Assembly (NCBI RefSeq): GCF_003287955.1
Contig: NZ_QMKP01000012.1
Span: 62,001-126,000 of the forward strand
From: Arthrobacter sp. AQ5-06
Lineage (GTDB): Bacteria; Actinomycetota; Actinomycetes; Actinomycetales; Micrococcaceae
Length of the DNA: 64,000 nucleotides
Direction of reading: 5' to 3'
Part shown: positions 42,153-51,962 of the stretch, piece by piece
Position numbering within the stretch: position 1 is the first letter of the stretch
Layout of the letters: every line of letters starts with the position of its first letter
Program-made: the position numbers and the translations under genes
The notes under the pieces: model-generated
What the model saw: only the letters and a program-made list of their open reading frames with translations
What the model was told of the DNA's origin: nothing
The model's database searches: none

Positions 42153-42812
42153 ATGACATCGCACATCACTTCCACATCGCGGCGTTCGCGCATGCACCTT
42201 GTTGCTGCTGTTGCCGCGTCTGCTTTGCTTTTGACCGGTTGCAACGCGGGTGGCGACCCCAACAGCGGTGGCACATTGTCCGAGTCGCCGTCACAAACCG
42301 CTAGTCCAAGCACTACGCCGACACCGACGGCGACTCCTGCTTATGTGCCTGCTTCGGCTACCGGCCGCGCGCAGAACGTGCCGGTTCCGGTGCTTCCGGA
42401 GGTCGCGAAGACGGAGACGAAGGAGGGGCTTGAGGCGTTCGCCCGCTACTGGTTCGAGGTACTTAGCTATTCCTATGAGACAGGGGAGCTTTCACTTCAT
42501 GAAAGCCTGACACCTCAAACATGCGCGCCATGCCAAAAGTCCGCGGAGGCGATAAGAGCTTGGCATTCCGAAGGCAGGTGGCTGGTCGGAGGGCAGATCA
42601 GCACCCCCGCGGTAGATTCGACGTTCTCACGGGATGAATCTGGGAAATACAAGGTCTCCGTCCAAGTGCATCAGATTCCACTGTCATATGTCCGCGCAGA
42701 TGGGACAGTTGCGCATACCGACCCACAAGGTGCGGATCAAGGCAACTTGCTGATCGTTTCGTACAGCTCCGATTCGTGGCGGCTGGACGAAGTCGGAAGC
42801 ATTGTTGGATAA
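42153..42812 (+). CDS. DUF6318-type secreted lipoprotein
   Basis: The 219-residue product has a basic N-terminus, a hydrophobic stretch and lipobox LTGC (Cys30), then a Ser/Thr/Pro-rich linker and a conserved domain (GLEAFARYWFEVLSYSYETG, SLTPQTCAPCQKSAEAI) with two nearby Cys that could form a disulfide. It fits the Micrococcaceae lipoprotein family DUF6318 as I recall it. Function unknown. The next secreted protein starts 2 bp after its stop. Codon use here is less GC-biased than in the neighbours. Confidence 0.8.
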   Translation: MTSHITSTSRRSRMHLVAAVAASALLLTGCNAGGDPNSGGTLSESPSQTASPSTTPTPTATPAYVPASATGRAQNVPVPVLPEVAKTETKEGLEAFARYWFEVLSYSYETGELSLHESLTPQTCAPCQKSAEAIRAWHSEGRWLVGGQISTPAVDSTFSRDESGKYKVSVQVHQIPLSYVRADGTVAHTDPQGADQGNLLIVSYSSDSWRLDEVGSIVG

Positions 42813-42814
42813 CT

Positions 42815-43759
42815 GTGTCTACCCGTCGACCGCTTGGATATCGCGGAATGTTACTTGCCGCGGGGCTGCTCGTAACGCTCTTTGTATCACCGGCTCATGG
42901 TGCCGGTAGTGACGATCCAGAATTTAATGGCGCTTGGACACCGGACTCAGCCGGAGTCGGAGGTTATGTGTGGGACGCCGAGGCCAACGACTTTGTTCAG
43001 CAAGCACCCGGGGCCCCAATTTTGGATCCCAACCAATACAAATACGAACTCCAATGCCACCTCGGTGGTGGAGACTTCGATTCAGTGTGTTTACGAGACC
43101 AGATTGAATGCCGGAACGGGCCGGAAGGCAACGAGGAAGGCATTCCCGTTGTCTGGCTGAGCGCACCCAGAGGCATCGCGAATCCTGTATGGTCCCACCA
43201 CTCCGGACCCACTTGTCTCTACGATGCTCGGCCCGAGGACCTCCTTCCGCGAATAGCCGCCCAGATCCAGCAGCAGTTCGAGAGTCTTCCGATCAACGCG
43301 GGAGCCGTCGTCGCGCAGCCCAGTCCCAACACGCTCCGCGGTGCCGAAACGAACTTCTACGCCGACGCGTCCGAGCAGCAGTTTGACGTGACGATGCTGG
43401 GGCAGAAGGTGCACGTGGTCGCCACGCCGGTTCAATACACCTGGAACTATGGCGACGGAACCGTCTTTGGCCCACAGCCCTCAATGGGTGGGCCGCTGCC
43501 GCAGGACCGGTGGGGTGAGAAGACCCGAACGAGCCACGTCTATGCGGACACCGGCGACTTCCGAGTGGTCCTCACTACGACCTTTCAAGGCACGTATTCC
43601 GTGAACAACGGGCCGCCCTTGCCCATACCCGGCCAAGGCCAGTTCAGCGCTCTACCTCAGTCCATCAGCGTCTGGAGGTCCATCACCCGGAACTACGCCG
43701 ACGACTGCAACCAGAACCCTCAGGGGCAAGGGTGCCCGGGGGTCGCATCGCCCCGATAG
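42815..43759 (+). CDS. Secreted protein with PKD-like domain
   Basis: From GTG 42815, 2 bp after the lipoprotein stop, the 314-residue product has a signal peptide (GMLLAAGLLVTLFVSPAHGA) and a C-terminal PKD-like beta sandwich (VQYTWNYGDGTVFGPQPSMG, then TSHVYADTGDFRVVLTTTFQ). The middle part has five or more Cys and no known domain. ATG 42848 is another possible start but would cut the positively charged n-region. It is probably cotranscribed with the lipoprotein and acts at the cell surface. Its base composition is visibly less GC-rich than that of surrounding genes. Confidence 0.75.
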   Translation: MSTRRPLGYRGMLLAAGLLVTLFVSPAHGAGSDDPEFNGAWTPDSAGVGGYVWDAEANDFVQQAPGAPILDPNQYKYELQCHLGGGDFDSVCLRDQIECRNGPEGNEEGIPVVWLSAPRGIANPVWSHHSGPTCLYDARPEDLLPRIAAQIQQQFESLPINAGAVVAQPSPNTLRGAETNFYADASEQQFDVTMLGQKVHVVATPVQYTWNYGDGTVFGPQPSMGGPLPQDRWGEKTRTSHVYADTGDFRVVLTTTFQGTYSVNNGPPLPIPGQGQFSALPQSISVWRSITRNYADDCNQNPQGQGCPGVASPR

Positions 43760-43817
43760 CAAGCATCCGACGACGCGTATGAGACGGCCGGCAACCGCGC
43801 CCGGAAACCAGCCAAGC

Positions 43818-43833
43818 CACCCCGCAAGGGGTG
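43818..43833 (+). other. Small GNRA-capped stem-loop
   Basis: CACCCC-GCAA-GGGGTG is a 6-bp stem with a GCAA tetraloop 58 bp past the PKD-protein stop. It may be a weak terminator or leader structure of the next gene. Confidence 0.3.
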
Positions 43834-43913
43834 ATCCACACCTCCATCGGAATACTTGCACGCGCCGCTCAGTTGGGCACAGCAGTACCAATTCACCTCG
43901 AAAGGAACTGCGC

Positions 43914-44984
43914 ATGCTGTTTTCCCCCTTAACTCTTGGCGAGCTTGAACTGCCCAACCGCCTGGTGATGGCGCCACTGACCCGTCTCCGCTCAGGCGAG
44001 AACGGCGTTCCCGGGCCCGTGGTCGTGGAGCACTATAGGCAGCGCGCATCCCTGGGACTCATCGTCAGCGAAGGCACCTATCCGAGCCCCGCCGGCCGCT
44101 CCTACCCGGGTCAGCCCGGTCTCGTCACTGCGGAACAGATCGCAGCCTGGAAGAAGGTCACCGACGCGGTGCACGCTGAAGGCGGCCGGATATTCGCCCA
44201 GATAATGCACGGCGGACGGGTTTCCCATGCGGACATCACCGGCGGCCATACCATCGTGGGTCCGAGTGCCGTCGCCATCGAGGGTGAGGTCCGCACCCCG
44301 TCCGGCAAGCAGCCCTACCCCGTCCCGCACGCACTGACCGTCGGCGAGCTGCCCGTAGTGATGCAGGAAATCGTCAACGCCTCGCTCAATGCCATCGAAG
44401 CGGGATTCGACGGCGTCGAGCTGCACTCGGCCAACGGCTACCTTCTCCACGAATTCCTGGCCCCGAACTCCAATGTTCGCAACGATAGCTACGGTGGTTC
44501 GCCGGAAAACCGGGCCCGCTTTGTGATCGAAACGGTCAACGCCGTGGTGGCCGCGGTTGGTTCGAGCCGCGTGGGCATTCGCATTTCGCCGGAGCACAGC
44601 GTCCAGGGCGTCGCCGAAGTGGATGCGGCCGATGTCCGCGCCACCTACGAGGTGCTGGTGGACAGCATTGCACCGCTCAACCTTGCCTACGTCAGCATCC
44701 TGCACCACGAGCCCACCGGTGAGCTGGTCCAGGATCTCCGGGCGCGCTTCAATGGCACGTTCCTGGTGAACTCCGGCTTCGGCACCATCACCACGCGGGA
44801 GGAAGCAGCCGCGTTGGTGGCCGACGGCCATGCAGACGCGGTGGTGGTGGGACGCCCCGCCATTGCCAACCCGGACCTCGCGCGGCGCTGGAAGGAAAGC
44901 CTTCCCCTCAACGAACCGGACCCGTCCACCTTTTATGCAGACGGCTCCATAGGCTACACGGACTACCCCGCATATTCGGCGTAG
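43914..44984 (+). CDS. NADH:flavin oxidoreductase, old yellow enzyme family (alkene reductase)
   Basis: The 356-residue FMN barrel has OYE landmarks: LPNRLVMAPLTRLRS, QIMHGGRVSH, GVELHSANGYLLHEFLAPNS, NDSYGGSPENRARFV and ADAVVVGRPAIANPDL. It reduces activated C=C bonds of enones, nitroesters or similar compounds with NAD(P)H. ATG 43914 has AAAGGA upstream and gives the normal N-terminus MLFSPLTLGELELPNR. It is a single-gene unit followed by a strong terminator. The sequence H-S-A-N in the barrel carries the substrate-binding His/Asn pair. Confidence 0.93.
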   Translation: MLFSPLTLGELELPNRLVMAPLTRLRSGENGVPGPVVVEHYRQRASLGLIVSEGTYPSPAGRSYPGQPGLVTAEQIAAWKKVTDAVHAEGGRIFAQIMHGGRVSHADITGGHTIVGPSAVAIEGEVRTPSGKQPYPVPHALTVGELPVVMQEIVNASLNAIEAGFDGVELHSANGYLLHEFLAPNSNVRNDSYGGSPENRARFVIETVNAVVAAVGSSRVGIRISPEHSVQGVAEVDAADVRATYEVLVDSIAPLNLAYVSILHHEPTGELVQDLRARFNGTFLVNSGFGTITTREEAAALVADGHADAVVVGRPAIANPDLARRWKESLPLNEPDPSTFYADGSIGYTDYPAYSA

Positions 44985-45016
44985 CGGTCAATGCTGGCCT
45001 CGGCCAGAGATTAACG

Positions 45017-45051
45017 ACGACGGCGGCACCCGGCTTGGGTGCCGCCGTCGT
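45017..45051. terminator. Strong hairpin terminator after the old yellow enzyme gene
   Basis: Arms 45017-45031 and 45037-45051 pair perfectly over 15 bp with a 5-nt loop. The arm ACGACGGCGGCAC also occurs in the hairpin at 20361-20412. The next gene is convergent, so it may serve both. Bases 45052-45204 show nothing else. Confidence 0.8.
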
Positions 45052-45204
45052 TGGCTGCTCGGTGTGCTGTCCCGGCAGCGCGCGCCAATTAGCCATCCGA
45101 CGGCTGTTTTGGCTCATCCTTCAACGTTGGCCCGCCCAGGTTCACAAGCGCTGAGCGGTAAACACCAGAATACTCCAGTGAATGGACTATTGCTAGGGAA
45201 GTAA

Positions 45205-45501
45205 CTAAAGGTATGCTTCCCGGCCCGTTCCTTCGCGCATTACCAGCTTGTCGTCCTGAATGGAGACGAGCAGGCTTTTGGGCTTTCCGCTGACTTTGGC
45301 AATGGCTTTCAGGCCGCGGTTGGTGACTTCCACTCCTACCTGCGCCCCTTTCGCGGGCAGCTCCACGGACGTTTCGTAGGCTTCTCCCAGCAGCGGGTTG
45401 GTGGACACGCCCATATCGCGGCGGACCTCCTTGCCGTTGACCATCACGGTGATGTTGGCCTCGTCGAATCCTTCCTGAAAGACGATGAGCAGTTCACGCA
45501 T
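45205..45501 (-). CDS. Small hypothetical beta-rich protein
   Basis: The 98-residue product (ITVMVNGKEVRRDMGVSTNP, SVELPAKGAQVGVEVTNRGL) alternates hydrophobic and polar residues like a beta sandwich and has no signal peptide. ATG 45501 has GAGG upstream. I do not recognise the family. It is divergent from tex. Confidence 0.6.
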   Translation of the reverse strand: MRELLIVFQEGFDEANITVMVNGKEVRRDMGVSTNPLLGEAYETSVELPAKGAQVGVEVTNRGLKAIAKVSGKPKSLLVSIQDDKLVMREGTGREAYL

Positions 45502-45638
45502 GGTGGCCTCTTCCTCGAAATGATTGCCTGTGACGGCATATCAACTACAGCACCTCACGGCCCGGAGCGGAATACCCCGTCCGGCTGCCCGGCCGGGCGT
45601 TGCTGGAGACCATCAGGCCCGTAGGGCAAAATGTTCAC

Positions 45639-48161
45639 GTGACCCAACTCCCGCACGTCCCGTCCGCCCCCACGTCTGCCCCAACTCCGGACAGCGCCAT
45701 CCACGCCCAGATCGCCGCCGAACTTGGCGTGAAGACCTGGCAGGTCAAGGCTGCAGTGGACCTGCTCGACGGCGGGTCAACCGTTCCGTTCATCGCCCGT
45801 TACCGCAAGGAAGCCACCGGGACGCTGGATGACACGCAGCTGCGTGAGCTCGACGAGCGCCTGCGCTACCTCCGCGAACTCGAGGACCGCCGTCGTACCG
45901 TCCTCGAAGCTATTGCTGCGCAGGGGCAGCTGACCCCCGAGCTGCAGGCAGCGATCCTTGCCGCGGATACGAAGTCCCGGTTGGAGGACATCTACCTTCC
46001 GTTCAAGTCCAAGCGCCGCACCAAGGCCCAGATTGCCCGTGAAGCCGGGCTGGAGCCGCTCGCCGACGCGCTGCTGAAGCGGCCCGACCTGGATCCGGAA
46101 CGCGAGGCTGCCAAGTACCTGAACGCCGAACAATCCATTGATGACGTGGCCGCCGCGCTCGCCGGTGCCCGTTCCATCCTGGTCGAGCGGGTTGCGCAGG
46201 ATCCGGACCTCGCCGCAACCCTGCGCGAGCGCCTGTGGACGCAGGGGCGGATGGTGTCGCGGGTCAAGAAGGGCAAGGAGGCCGACGGGCAGAAGTTCGC
46301 CGATTACTTTGAGTTCGCCCAGGCGCCCACCGGGATGCCCTCGCACCGGGTGCTTGCGCTGTTGCGCGGTGAGAAGGACGGCGTCCTTGAGCTGGATCTC
46401 GCCGAGGCGGATCCGAACGACGACGACGCCCTGGCTGCCGCGCGTTCCCGCTACGAATCCGCCGTGGCCAGGTGCCTCGGGGTCACCGACCGCGGCCGGC
46501 CTGCCGACGCGTGGCTGATCCAGACCGCGCAGCTTGCCTGGCGCTCGCGGGTGCTGGCCCGACTGACCGCCGACCTCCGGGGACGGTTGTTTACCGCCGC
46601 TGAGGATGAGGCTGTTCGAGTGTTCGCGGCCAACCTCCGCGACGTCCTCCTGGCCGCACCCGCCGGAAACCGCGCCACTCTCGGGCTGGACCCGGGACTG
46701 CGGACCGGCGTGAAGGTGGCCGTCGTGGACGGAACGGGCAAGGTGGTGGCCACCGACACCGTCTACCCGCACGCTCCTGCCCGGAAGTGGGACGAGGCGC
46801 TCGCCATTTTGGTTCGGCTCGCCCGGAAACACAACGTGGAACTCGTGGCAATCGGCAACGGAACAGCGTCCCGGGAGACGGACAAGCTCGCCGCGGAACT
46901 GATCAAACTACTGCCGGCCGCGGAGGCGAAACCGCAGAAACTCGTGGTTTCCGAGGCCGGGGCGTCGGTGTACTCCGCTTCGGCGCTGGCCTCGGCCGAG
47001 CTGCCGGGCATGGATGTTTCCCTTCGCGGAGCCGTCTCCATCGCGCGGCGGCTGCAGGACCCGCTCGCGGAACTGGTGAAGATCGATCCCAAGTCCATCG
47101 GCGTGGGGCAGTACCAGCACGACGTCACGGCGTCGAAGCTGGACCGCAGCCTGGACGCGGTGGTCGAGGACTGCGTGAATGCTGTGGGCGTTGACGTGAA
47201 CACAGCGTCGCCCGCGCTGCTGAGCCGCGTGGCCGGCGTCGGACCATTGCTGAGCGAGAACATTGTGGCGTACAGGAACGAGCACGGGCCGTTTGCCAAG
47301 CGCAGCGAACTGAAGAAGGTGCCCCGCCTTGGTGCGAAGGCGTTTGAGCAGTGCGCTGGCTTCCTGCGGATCACCGGGGGAGCAGAACCGCTGGACGCAT
47401 CGAGCGTGCACCCCGAGGCGTATCCGATTGCCCGGAAGATCCTGGTGGCCGCGGGCTCGGCACCGGCGTCGTCCCTTGATCCCCGCGCATTCGTTGACGG
47501 AACCTTTGGCCTGCCCACGGTCCAGGACATCCTGGCGGAGCTGGACAAACCCGGCCGCGACCCACGACCCGCCTTTGCCGCGGCGACGTTCTCCGAAGGC
47601 ATCGAGAAGATCTCCGACCTCAAGCCCGGCATGGTGCTCGAGGGGACGGTCACCAATGTGGCCGCGTTTGGCGCATTTGTGGACGTTGGAGTTCACCAGG
47701 ACGGGCTGGTTCACGTGTCTGCGCTGGCCAACCGCTTTGTCTCCGATCCCCGCGAGGTGGTGAAGTCCGGGCAGGTTGTCCGCGTGAAAGTGCTGGAGGC
47801 CGATCCGGAGCGGAAGCGGATTTCGCTCACGCTAAGGCTCGACGACGAGCCGTCGCCTTCCGGTGGGCGGACCCAAAACGGGCGTTCGGAGGGCACACGT
47901 TCGGAGACTGGGCCACCGGAAGGGGTCCGCCCTGAAAGCGGTCGTCCAACTGGGGGTCGCCCGGCAAATCCGCGGCGAGACTCCAGTGGGCGCGACTCGG
48001 ACGGGCAGCGCGGATCCGGGGCGCCGAGCCAGGGGAACAAGAACGTATCGTCTTCGAAGCCTGATCCGAAGTCTTCCAGCCGGCAGGCGCAGGCGCCGAA
48101 TCCGGCGCCTGCAAACACCGCTATGGCCGAGGCGCTGCGTAGGGCTGGCCTCGGCAAGTAG
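45639..48161 (+). CDS. tex: Tex-family S1 RNA-binding protein
   Basis: From GTG 45639 the 840-residue product has Tex domains in order: helical N-terminus ([20 protein letters not shown]), YqgF-like domain ([20 protein letters not shown]), helix-hairpin-helix pair ([20 protein letters not shown]) and a C-terminal S1 domain ([20 protein letters not shown]). Tex binds RNA and transcription complexes. A tail of about 110 residues, rich in Gly/Arg/Ser/Pro, is longer than usual and looks disordered. The start is uncertain within 13 codons: TTG 45600 is also open. Confidence 0.94.
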   Translation: MTQLPHVPSAPTSAPTPDSAIHAQIAAELGVKTWQVKAAVDLLDGGSTVPFIARYRKEATGTLDDTQLRELDERLRYLRELEDRRRTVLEAIAAQGQLTPELQAAILAADTKSRLEDIYLPFKSKRRTKAQIAREAGLEPLADALLKRPDLDPEREAAKYLNAEQSIDDVAAALAGARSILVERVAQDPDLAATLRERLWTQGRMVSRVKKGKEADGQKFADYFEFAQAPTGMPSHRVLALLRGEKDGVLELDLAEADPNDDDALAAARSRYESAVARCLGVTDRGRPADAWLIQTAQLAWRSRVLARLTADLRGRLFTAAEDEAVRVFAANLRDVLLAAPAGNRATLGLDPGLRTGVKVAVVDGTGKVVATDTVYPHAPARKWDEALAILVRLARKHNVELVAIGNGTASRETDKLAAELIKLLPAAEAKPQKLVVSEAGASVYSASALASAELPGMDVSLRGAVSIARRLQDPLAELVKIDPKSIGVGQYQHDVTASKLDRSLDAVVEDCVNAVGVDVNTASPALLSRVAGVGPLLSENIVAYRNEHGPFAKRSELKKVPRLGAKAFEQCAGFLRITGGAEPLDASSVHPEAYPIARKILVAAGSAPASSLDPRAFVDGTFGLPTVQDILAELDKPGRDPRPAFAAATFSEGIEKISDLKPGMVLEGTVTNVAAFGAFVDVGVHQDGLVHVSALANRFVSDPREVVKSGQVVRVKVLEADPERKRISLTLRLDDEPSPSGGRTQNGRSEGTRSETGPPEGVRPESGRPTGGRPANPRRDSSGRDSDGQRGSGAPSQGNKNVSSSKPDPKSSSRQAQAPNPAPANTAMAEALRRAGLGK

Positions 48162-48344
48162 CTACGTGCTCAGCGGAGGCCGCGTGGAGGAACTCCTCCA
48201 GTCAGACGGCCGCCTTGGCCTCCGAACCCAGAAGTAGTGCCCAGTGCCGGAACGCGACTTCTGGCGCGGCCTGTCTGGGAGATCGTCGTCAGACAGCGGC
48301 AGTGCAACAGCGGATCTTCGGGCATTGCGAGGTCACGATCCAGC

Positions 48345-49868
48345 TCAAGGTGTTCGGACAGGACTCGGTCCGGGCATCGCTGGCTCCGGGTGTTCGGCCA
48401 GATTCTTGGCCATATGTTCGGCCATTGCTGGAAGGTGGTCTGGCCAGTGGGGTGGTTCCCAGTCGGGTTGTTCGCTGGCGTAGTGCCGTCCTGTGGGTGA
48501 TATCCAGCCGGGTGGTTCATTCTTGGTGGCGGTGGTGGGTGTCCAGACTGTGGTGTGGCGGAGTCTGTGGTGTTTGGGGCAGGGCTGGCCGAGGTTGCTG
48601 ATGCCGGTGGTGCCCCCGTGGGCCCAGGCGAGGAGGTGGTCTGCTTCGTTGTCCAGGGAGTGGTTGCTGCAGCCGGGGAACGGGCACTTCCCGTCGCGAA
48701 GCCTGAGCCATTGGCGTTGGGCTTTCGTGAGCCGGTAGCTGGTCCGCCCGATTTCCAGGGGAGCTCCGTCACGTGGGTCTGTCAGGACGCGGTGGAAGGA
48801 CTCCGCGCCGTTCGCGATCAGTTGCCGGGCCATGGATGGCGGGATCGGCCCGTATCCGTCGAGAGTGGCTGGCTCGTCGGTGACTCCCAGGAGCGACAGG
48901 ACGGGGACGGTGATCAGGACCTGCGCTCTCGGGGACGGGATACCTTCACCTAATTCATCTGCCGGCTCACCGGTTCCACCGAGGAGCCAGGTGGCGGCGG
49001 TGTCGGCGCGGAGCTGGCTGAGAGTCCGGTCTTCGTCCGGGCCTTGGAGCGCTCTTGCCGCGCTGGTGGTGCGTTCCCAGATCCCGGCGGCCTGATCGGC
49101 GGGGAGGTAGGCGGAGAGCCAGGCCATGCCGTCGCGGTCCGGGGCGTACTCGAGCCGCCGGTCTTGGACGCACCTGGTGTGGCGCTTTTCGATGCTGATC
49201 GGGTGGTGGCGTTCCCGCCAGGTCCGGGCCTTGTGTCGGAGCCGGCCAGGGACGAGCTCCCCGGCAGGGCAGCCGCGGGCTGGGTTGGGGTCATCGGGGT
49301 CCAGGAAGTGTGCCTCCAGTGCCTTGGCGCCGTCGGGGTCGAGATTGCTGGTTTCATCCACGAGGATCCGAGCGTGCTGCCACGAGATCGTCCCGGCCTG
49401 CAACGCGGACAGGGTCAGCGGCAGGCTGGTGGTGAGGGTGTGGGCCTCGGCTAGCAGTGCCCCGGCAGTCCGTTCACTGACCCTCAGGACACAGGCGACT
49501 TCAGCGACGAGGCCCATTTCCTGGGCGCTGCTCTCCTGCGGTGCCATGGCCGGGGCCGCCATGTCCTTGGCAGCATCGGCGTATTCGGCCGCGAGATGGA
49601 CTTTCATGGCAGCCATCCTCGCCTCCGCGCGGGCCACCGCAGCCAGGCCGTCCAGGCACGCATCGGCTCTCCGGCGCAGCGGATCAGGACCGCAGGCGTC
49701 AGAGTTCGCCCCTTGGCCAACCCGGCCGAGCACGGACACGGACGCAGCGACAGCCTCGAAGGCGTCCCTGCACTCCGTACCCCAAGCCGCTCTGCTTTCC
49801 ATGCTCAAAGCATCGCAGGGGGCACCGACATTTAAGGCGGTGCCCGGCGTAGCTGCTCTGCTTTCCAT
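48345..49868 (-). CDS. DUF222 / HNH endonuclease domain protein (13E12-like)
   Basis: Up to 507 residues from ATG 49868. The long helical DUF222 region (about 60-330) precedes a C-terminal HNH nuclease (CPFPGCSNHSLDNEADHLLA, AHGGTTGISNLGQPCPKHHR). Such 13E12-type proteins are multicopy in actinobacteria; their role is unclear, possibly linked to mobile introns or defence. The first 22 codons are a tandem duplicate of the next 22, so ATG 49802 is an equal start candidate. No good ribosome binding site stands before either. Gap 48162-48344 shows nothing recognisable. Confidence 0.88.
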   Translation of the reverse strand: MESRAATPGTALNVGAPCDALSMESRAAWGTECRDAFEAVAASVSVLGRVGQGANSDACGPDPLRRRADACLDGLAAVARAEARMAAMKVHLAAEYADAAKDMAAPAMAPQESSAQEMGLVAEVACVLRVSERTAGALLAEAHTLTTSLPLTLSALQAGTISWQHARILVDETSNLDPDGAKALEAHFLDPDDPNPARGCPAGELVPGRLRHKARTWRERHHPISIEKRHTRCVQDRRLEYAPDRDGMAWLSAYLPADQAAGIWERTTSAARALQGPDEDRTLSQLRADTAATWLLGGTGEPADELGEGIPSPRAQVLITVPVLSLLGVTDEPATLDGYGPIPPSMARQLIANGAESFHRVLTDPRDGAPLEIGRTSYRLTKAQRQWLRLRDGKCPFPGCSNHSLDNEADHLLAWAHGGTTGISNLGQPCPKHHRLRHTTVWTPTTATKNEPPGWISPTGRHYASEQPDWEPPHWPDHLPAMAEHMAKNLAEHPEPAMPGPSPVRTP

Positions 49869-49905
49869 AGTCCGAGCATCGCAGGAGGCACTGACAATTC
49901 AGGCG
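49786..49905. repeat. 66-bp-period tandem duplication over the start of the DUF222 gene
   Basis: Bases 49786-49839 and 49852-49905 align over 54 positions with about nine differences. The offset of 66 bp equals 22 codons, and the start codons ATG 49868 and ATG 49802 are in register, both followed by ESRAA. The second half of the repeat lies upstream of the gene. Confidence 0.7.
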
Positions 49906-49992
49906 CTCATGGTCGTGCACCGGTTTGAACAGCAAGGGCATCGTCCGAGGCGCCAAAGGGGCAGGACCCCAAGTGCCGTTCGCGCCCGGAGA

Positions 49993-50853
49993 CTACGGGT
50001 GGCGGACTCCGGTGCGTGCCAGAACTGCCCGGTAACCTTCCCGGAACGTCGGGTAGGTTAACTCGAGCCCGGTCCCGCGGAGTAGCGCATTGCTGCAGCG
50101 TTTGTTTCCGCCGCGGGCCTCGCCGGCCGGACCGACCGGTGGTTCGGGATAGCCCATGTCGGCGGCCAGGAACCGCAGTACGTCCCCAAGATCAGCGGGA
50201 GAGTTGTCCGCACAGACATATACCGGCGCAGGCATAGCTTCCATGGTGGCCAGGTGGACGATCGCCGCAGCGGCGTCGTCCCGGTGGATCCGGTTGGTAA
50301 AGCGTGGCTCATCGGGAAGCACCGCGGTCCCGCTGCGGACCTGGTCGATCAGCCTGGTTCGGCCCGGACCGTAGATCCCGCCCAGCCGCAGCACAACAGG
50401 CGAAGTACCAGTGCCGCGCAACCGCGAAACCAGGAGTTCCTCCGCCTCGAGGAGGATACGTCCCGAGAAACCGCCAGGTGCCGCCGTCGTACTCTCATCA
50501 ACCCAGCCACCGCCGGCGTCCCCGTAGACAGCGGTGGAGGACACAAAAAGCACCCGCCGCGGCGTCACGCCGTCGCGCTCCAGGGCGTCCAGGACGTGCG
50601 TCAGCCCGTCCACATAGGCGGCATGGTAGGCCGCTTCTGTGGGTGAGTCAGCCGCAACGGCCACGACGACGGCGGTGGTGTCCGCAGGGACGGCGGGCAG
50701 GTCCGTGGAGCCCAGGTCCGCCGCCACACCTTCAATCGCAGAGGGCAGTTTCTCGGGTGAACGGCGCCAGCCCACCACCCGATGCGCTGCCGCGGCGAAG
50801 CGCAGGCCCGCTTCGGTGCCAAGATCGCCGCAGCCGGCCAGGAGGATGGTCAC
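49993..50853 (-). CDS. NAD(P)-dependent epimerase/dehydratase (SDR family)
   Basis: The 286-residue extended-SDR-like protein begins MTILLAGCGDLGTEAGLRF (variant glycine motif GxGxLG), has VLFVSSTAVYGDAGGGWVDE with the catalytic Ser-Tyr region and RLGGIYGPGRTRLIDQVRSG. The Tyr of YxxxK is not in the standard place, so it may be an atypical reductase such as the YeeZ-like group. It is preceded in the same direction by the MSMEG_6728 gene with 4 bp between, so both are probably one operon. Confidence 0.85.
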   Translation of the reverse strand: MTILLAGCGDLGTEAGLRFAAAAHRVVGWRRSPEKLPSAIEGVAADLGSTDLPAVPADTTAVVVAVAADSPTEAAYHAAYVDGLTHVLDALERDGVTPRRVLFVSSTAVYGDAGGGWVDESTTAAPGGFSGRILLEAEELLVSRLRGTGTSPVVLRLGGIYGPGRTRLIDQVRSGTAVLPDEPRFTNRIHRDDAAAAIVHLATMEAMPAPVYVCADNSPADLGDVLRFLAADMGYPEPPVGPAGEARGGNKRCSNALLRGTGLELTYPTFREGYRAVLARTGVRHP

Positions 50854-50857
50854 GGAC

Positions 50858-51772
50858 TCAGGGAGCGGGAACCGGGAAGAACACCCGGGGGTCCTGCAGG
50901 AGGGCCGGGTAATCGAACGCGGACCGGTCGATCACCTCGGTGACGCTGAAGGTGCGGCCGAACCGGCCGTCGTCGAGCGTGATGGGACGGCCCAGGACGT
51001 GCCCGACAGCGAACTTGTTGCCGTCCTCAAACGAAACCGCGACGGTGGTCTTGCCGGGGAGGGTGGCGAATGCTTCCTCCTGCGCCTGGCGCTTCCGGGT
51101 GGGCTTCTTCACGAGCTGCTTGGGCGGCAGCTTGCGCGGCTGCTTGGACGGGCGGCGGGAGCCGTCGTCGACGTAAACGGGGGAGTAGCCGTCTTCAGGA
51201 GCGCCGGGTGCAACAGCACCGCCGCGGCGGATCGGCGGCAGCGCCACGGTATCCAGCGTCTGCGGATCGATTTCGGCGTGCGGGTCGCGGAGGATCCAGA
51301 GGATATCGCCCTCGGGTTCTGCCGGATAGAACTCGTGCTTGGGCTCAGGCCAAATGAAGTCCAGGTCCAAGTCGGCGTCCGGGAACACTGTCTTGTAGAA
51401 CTTTGGTTCCTTGCGGAGCAGCTTCGCGCGGTGGCTCAGGTGGAAATCAGGGTTTCCGAGCCACTCCGGCAGCGGGATCTTGGCCGCGTAATCCGGGTGT
51501 GCTGCCTGAGGCGCAAACTCGGTGATGTTGGCTCGCGTGTTGTCTGCATGGCCGCGGGTGGTCCATTCGTCCACCATCGCCAGGCCGTACATGGTGAGCG
51601 CCGGAACGTGGCCCATCCACATGCGGACTGCGGGGTGGTCCAGCCAGCCGTACTCGGGAATCACCAGAGCCCGGAGGGTCTGCAGCGCCTCGACACGCTG
51701 CTTGCCAAGCCTGGCGGTGTCCAGTGCTGCGGCGCTCTGCCGGAAATCGGGATACGGAAGGAAGGTTTGCAT
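50858..51772 (-). CDS. MSMEG_6728-family protein with basic linker
   Basis: From ATG 51772 the 304-residue product begins MQTFLPYPDFRQSAAALDTA, then RLGKQRVEALQTLRAL and HPAVRMWMGHVPALTMYG, typical of the MSMEG_6728 family, which has been linked to pyrimidine-dimer glycosylase-like proteins. I am unsure of the activity. A Lys/Arg/Pro-rich linker (SRRPSKQPRKLPPKQLVKKP) joins a second, beta-rich domain ending in VFFPVPAP. The upstream open frame to 51826 is not conserved-looking. It lies 4 bp before the SDR gene. Confidence 0.75.
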   Translation of the reverse strand: MQTFLPYPDFRQSAAALDTARLGKQRVEALQTLRALVIPEYGWLDHPAVRMWMGHVPALTMYGLAMVDEWTTRGHADNTRANITEFAPQAAHPDYAAKIPLPEWLGNPDFHLSHRAKLLRKEPKFYKTVFPDADLDLDFIWPEPKHEFYPAEPEGDILWILRDPHAEIDPQTLDTVALPPIRRGGAVAPGAPEDGYSPVYVDDGSRRPSKQPRKLPPKQLVKKPTRKRQAQEEAFATLPGKTTVAVSFEDGNKFAVGHVLGRPITLDDGRFGRTFSVTEVIDRSAFDYPALLQDPRVFFPVPAP

Positions 51773-51962
51773 CCCTTCAGTCTGACGGCATGCGGCGGAT
51801 GTGCCAATTGCAGTGCCCGGCGCCACACGCGCGGGATCCGGTGGCAGCGCCCCTTAGGCGTGGCGTCGCCGCGAAATAGTTCACATAGTGGACCGATACA
51901 TACAGCTGGTGCCGCTAACCACTAAGATCACCGAAACGCCCCACCGTCCTGAAAGCCCCCTT

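Noticed and set aside
42776..42814. Upstream GTG start of the PKD-like protein inside the lipoprotein gene
   Set aside because: It would give a 39-bp overlap and place a polar stretch before the signal peptide; GTG 42815 right after the stop fits better.
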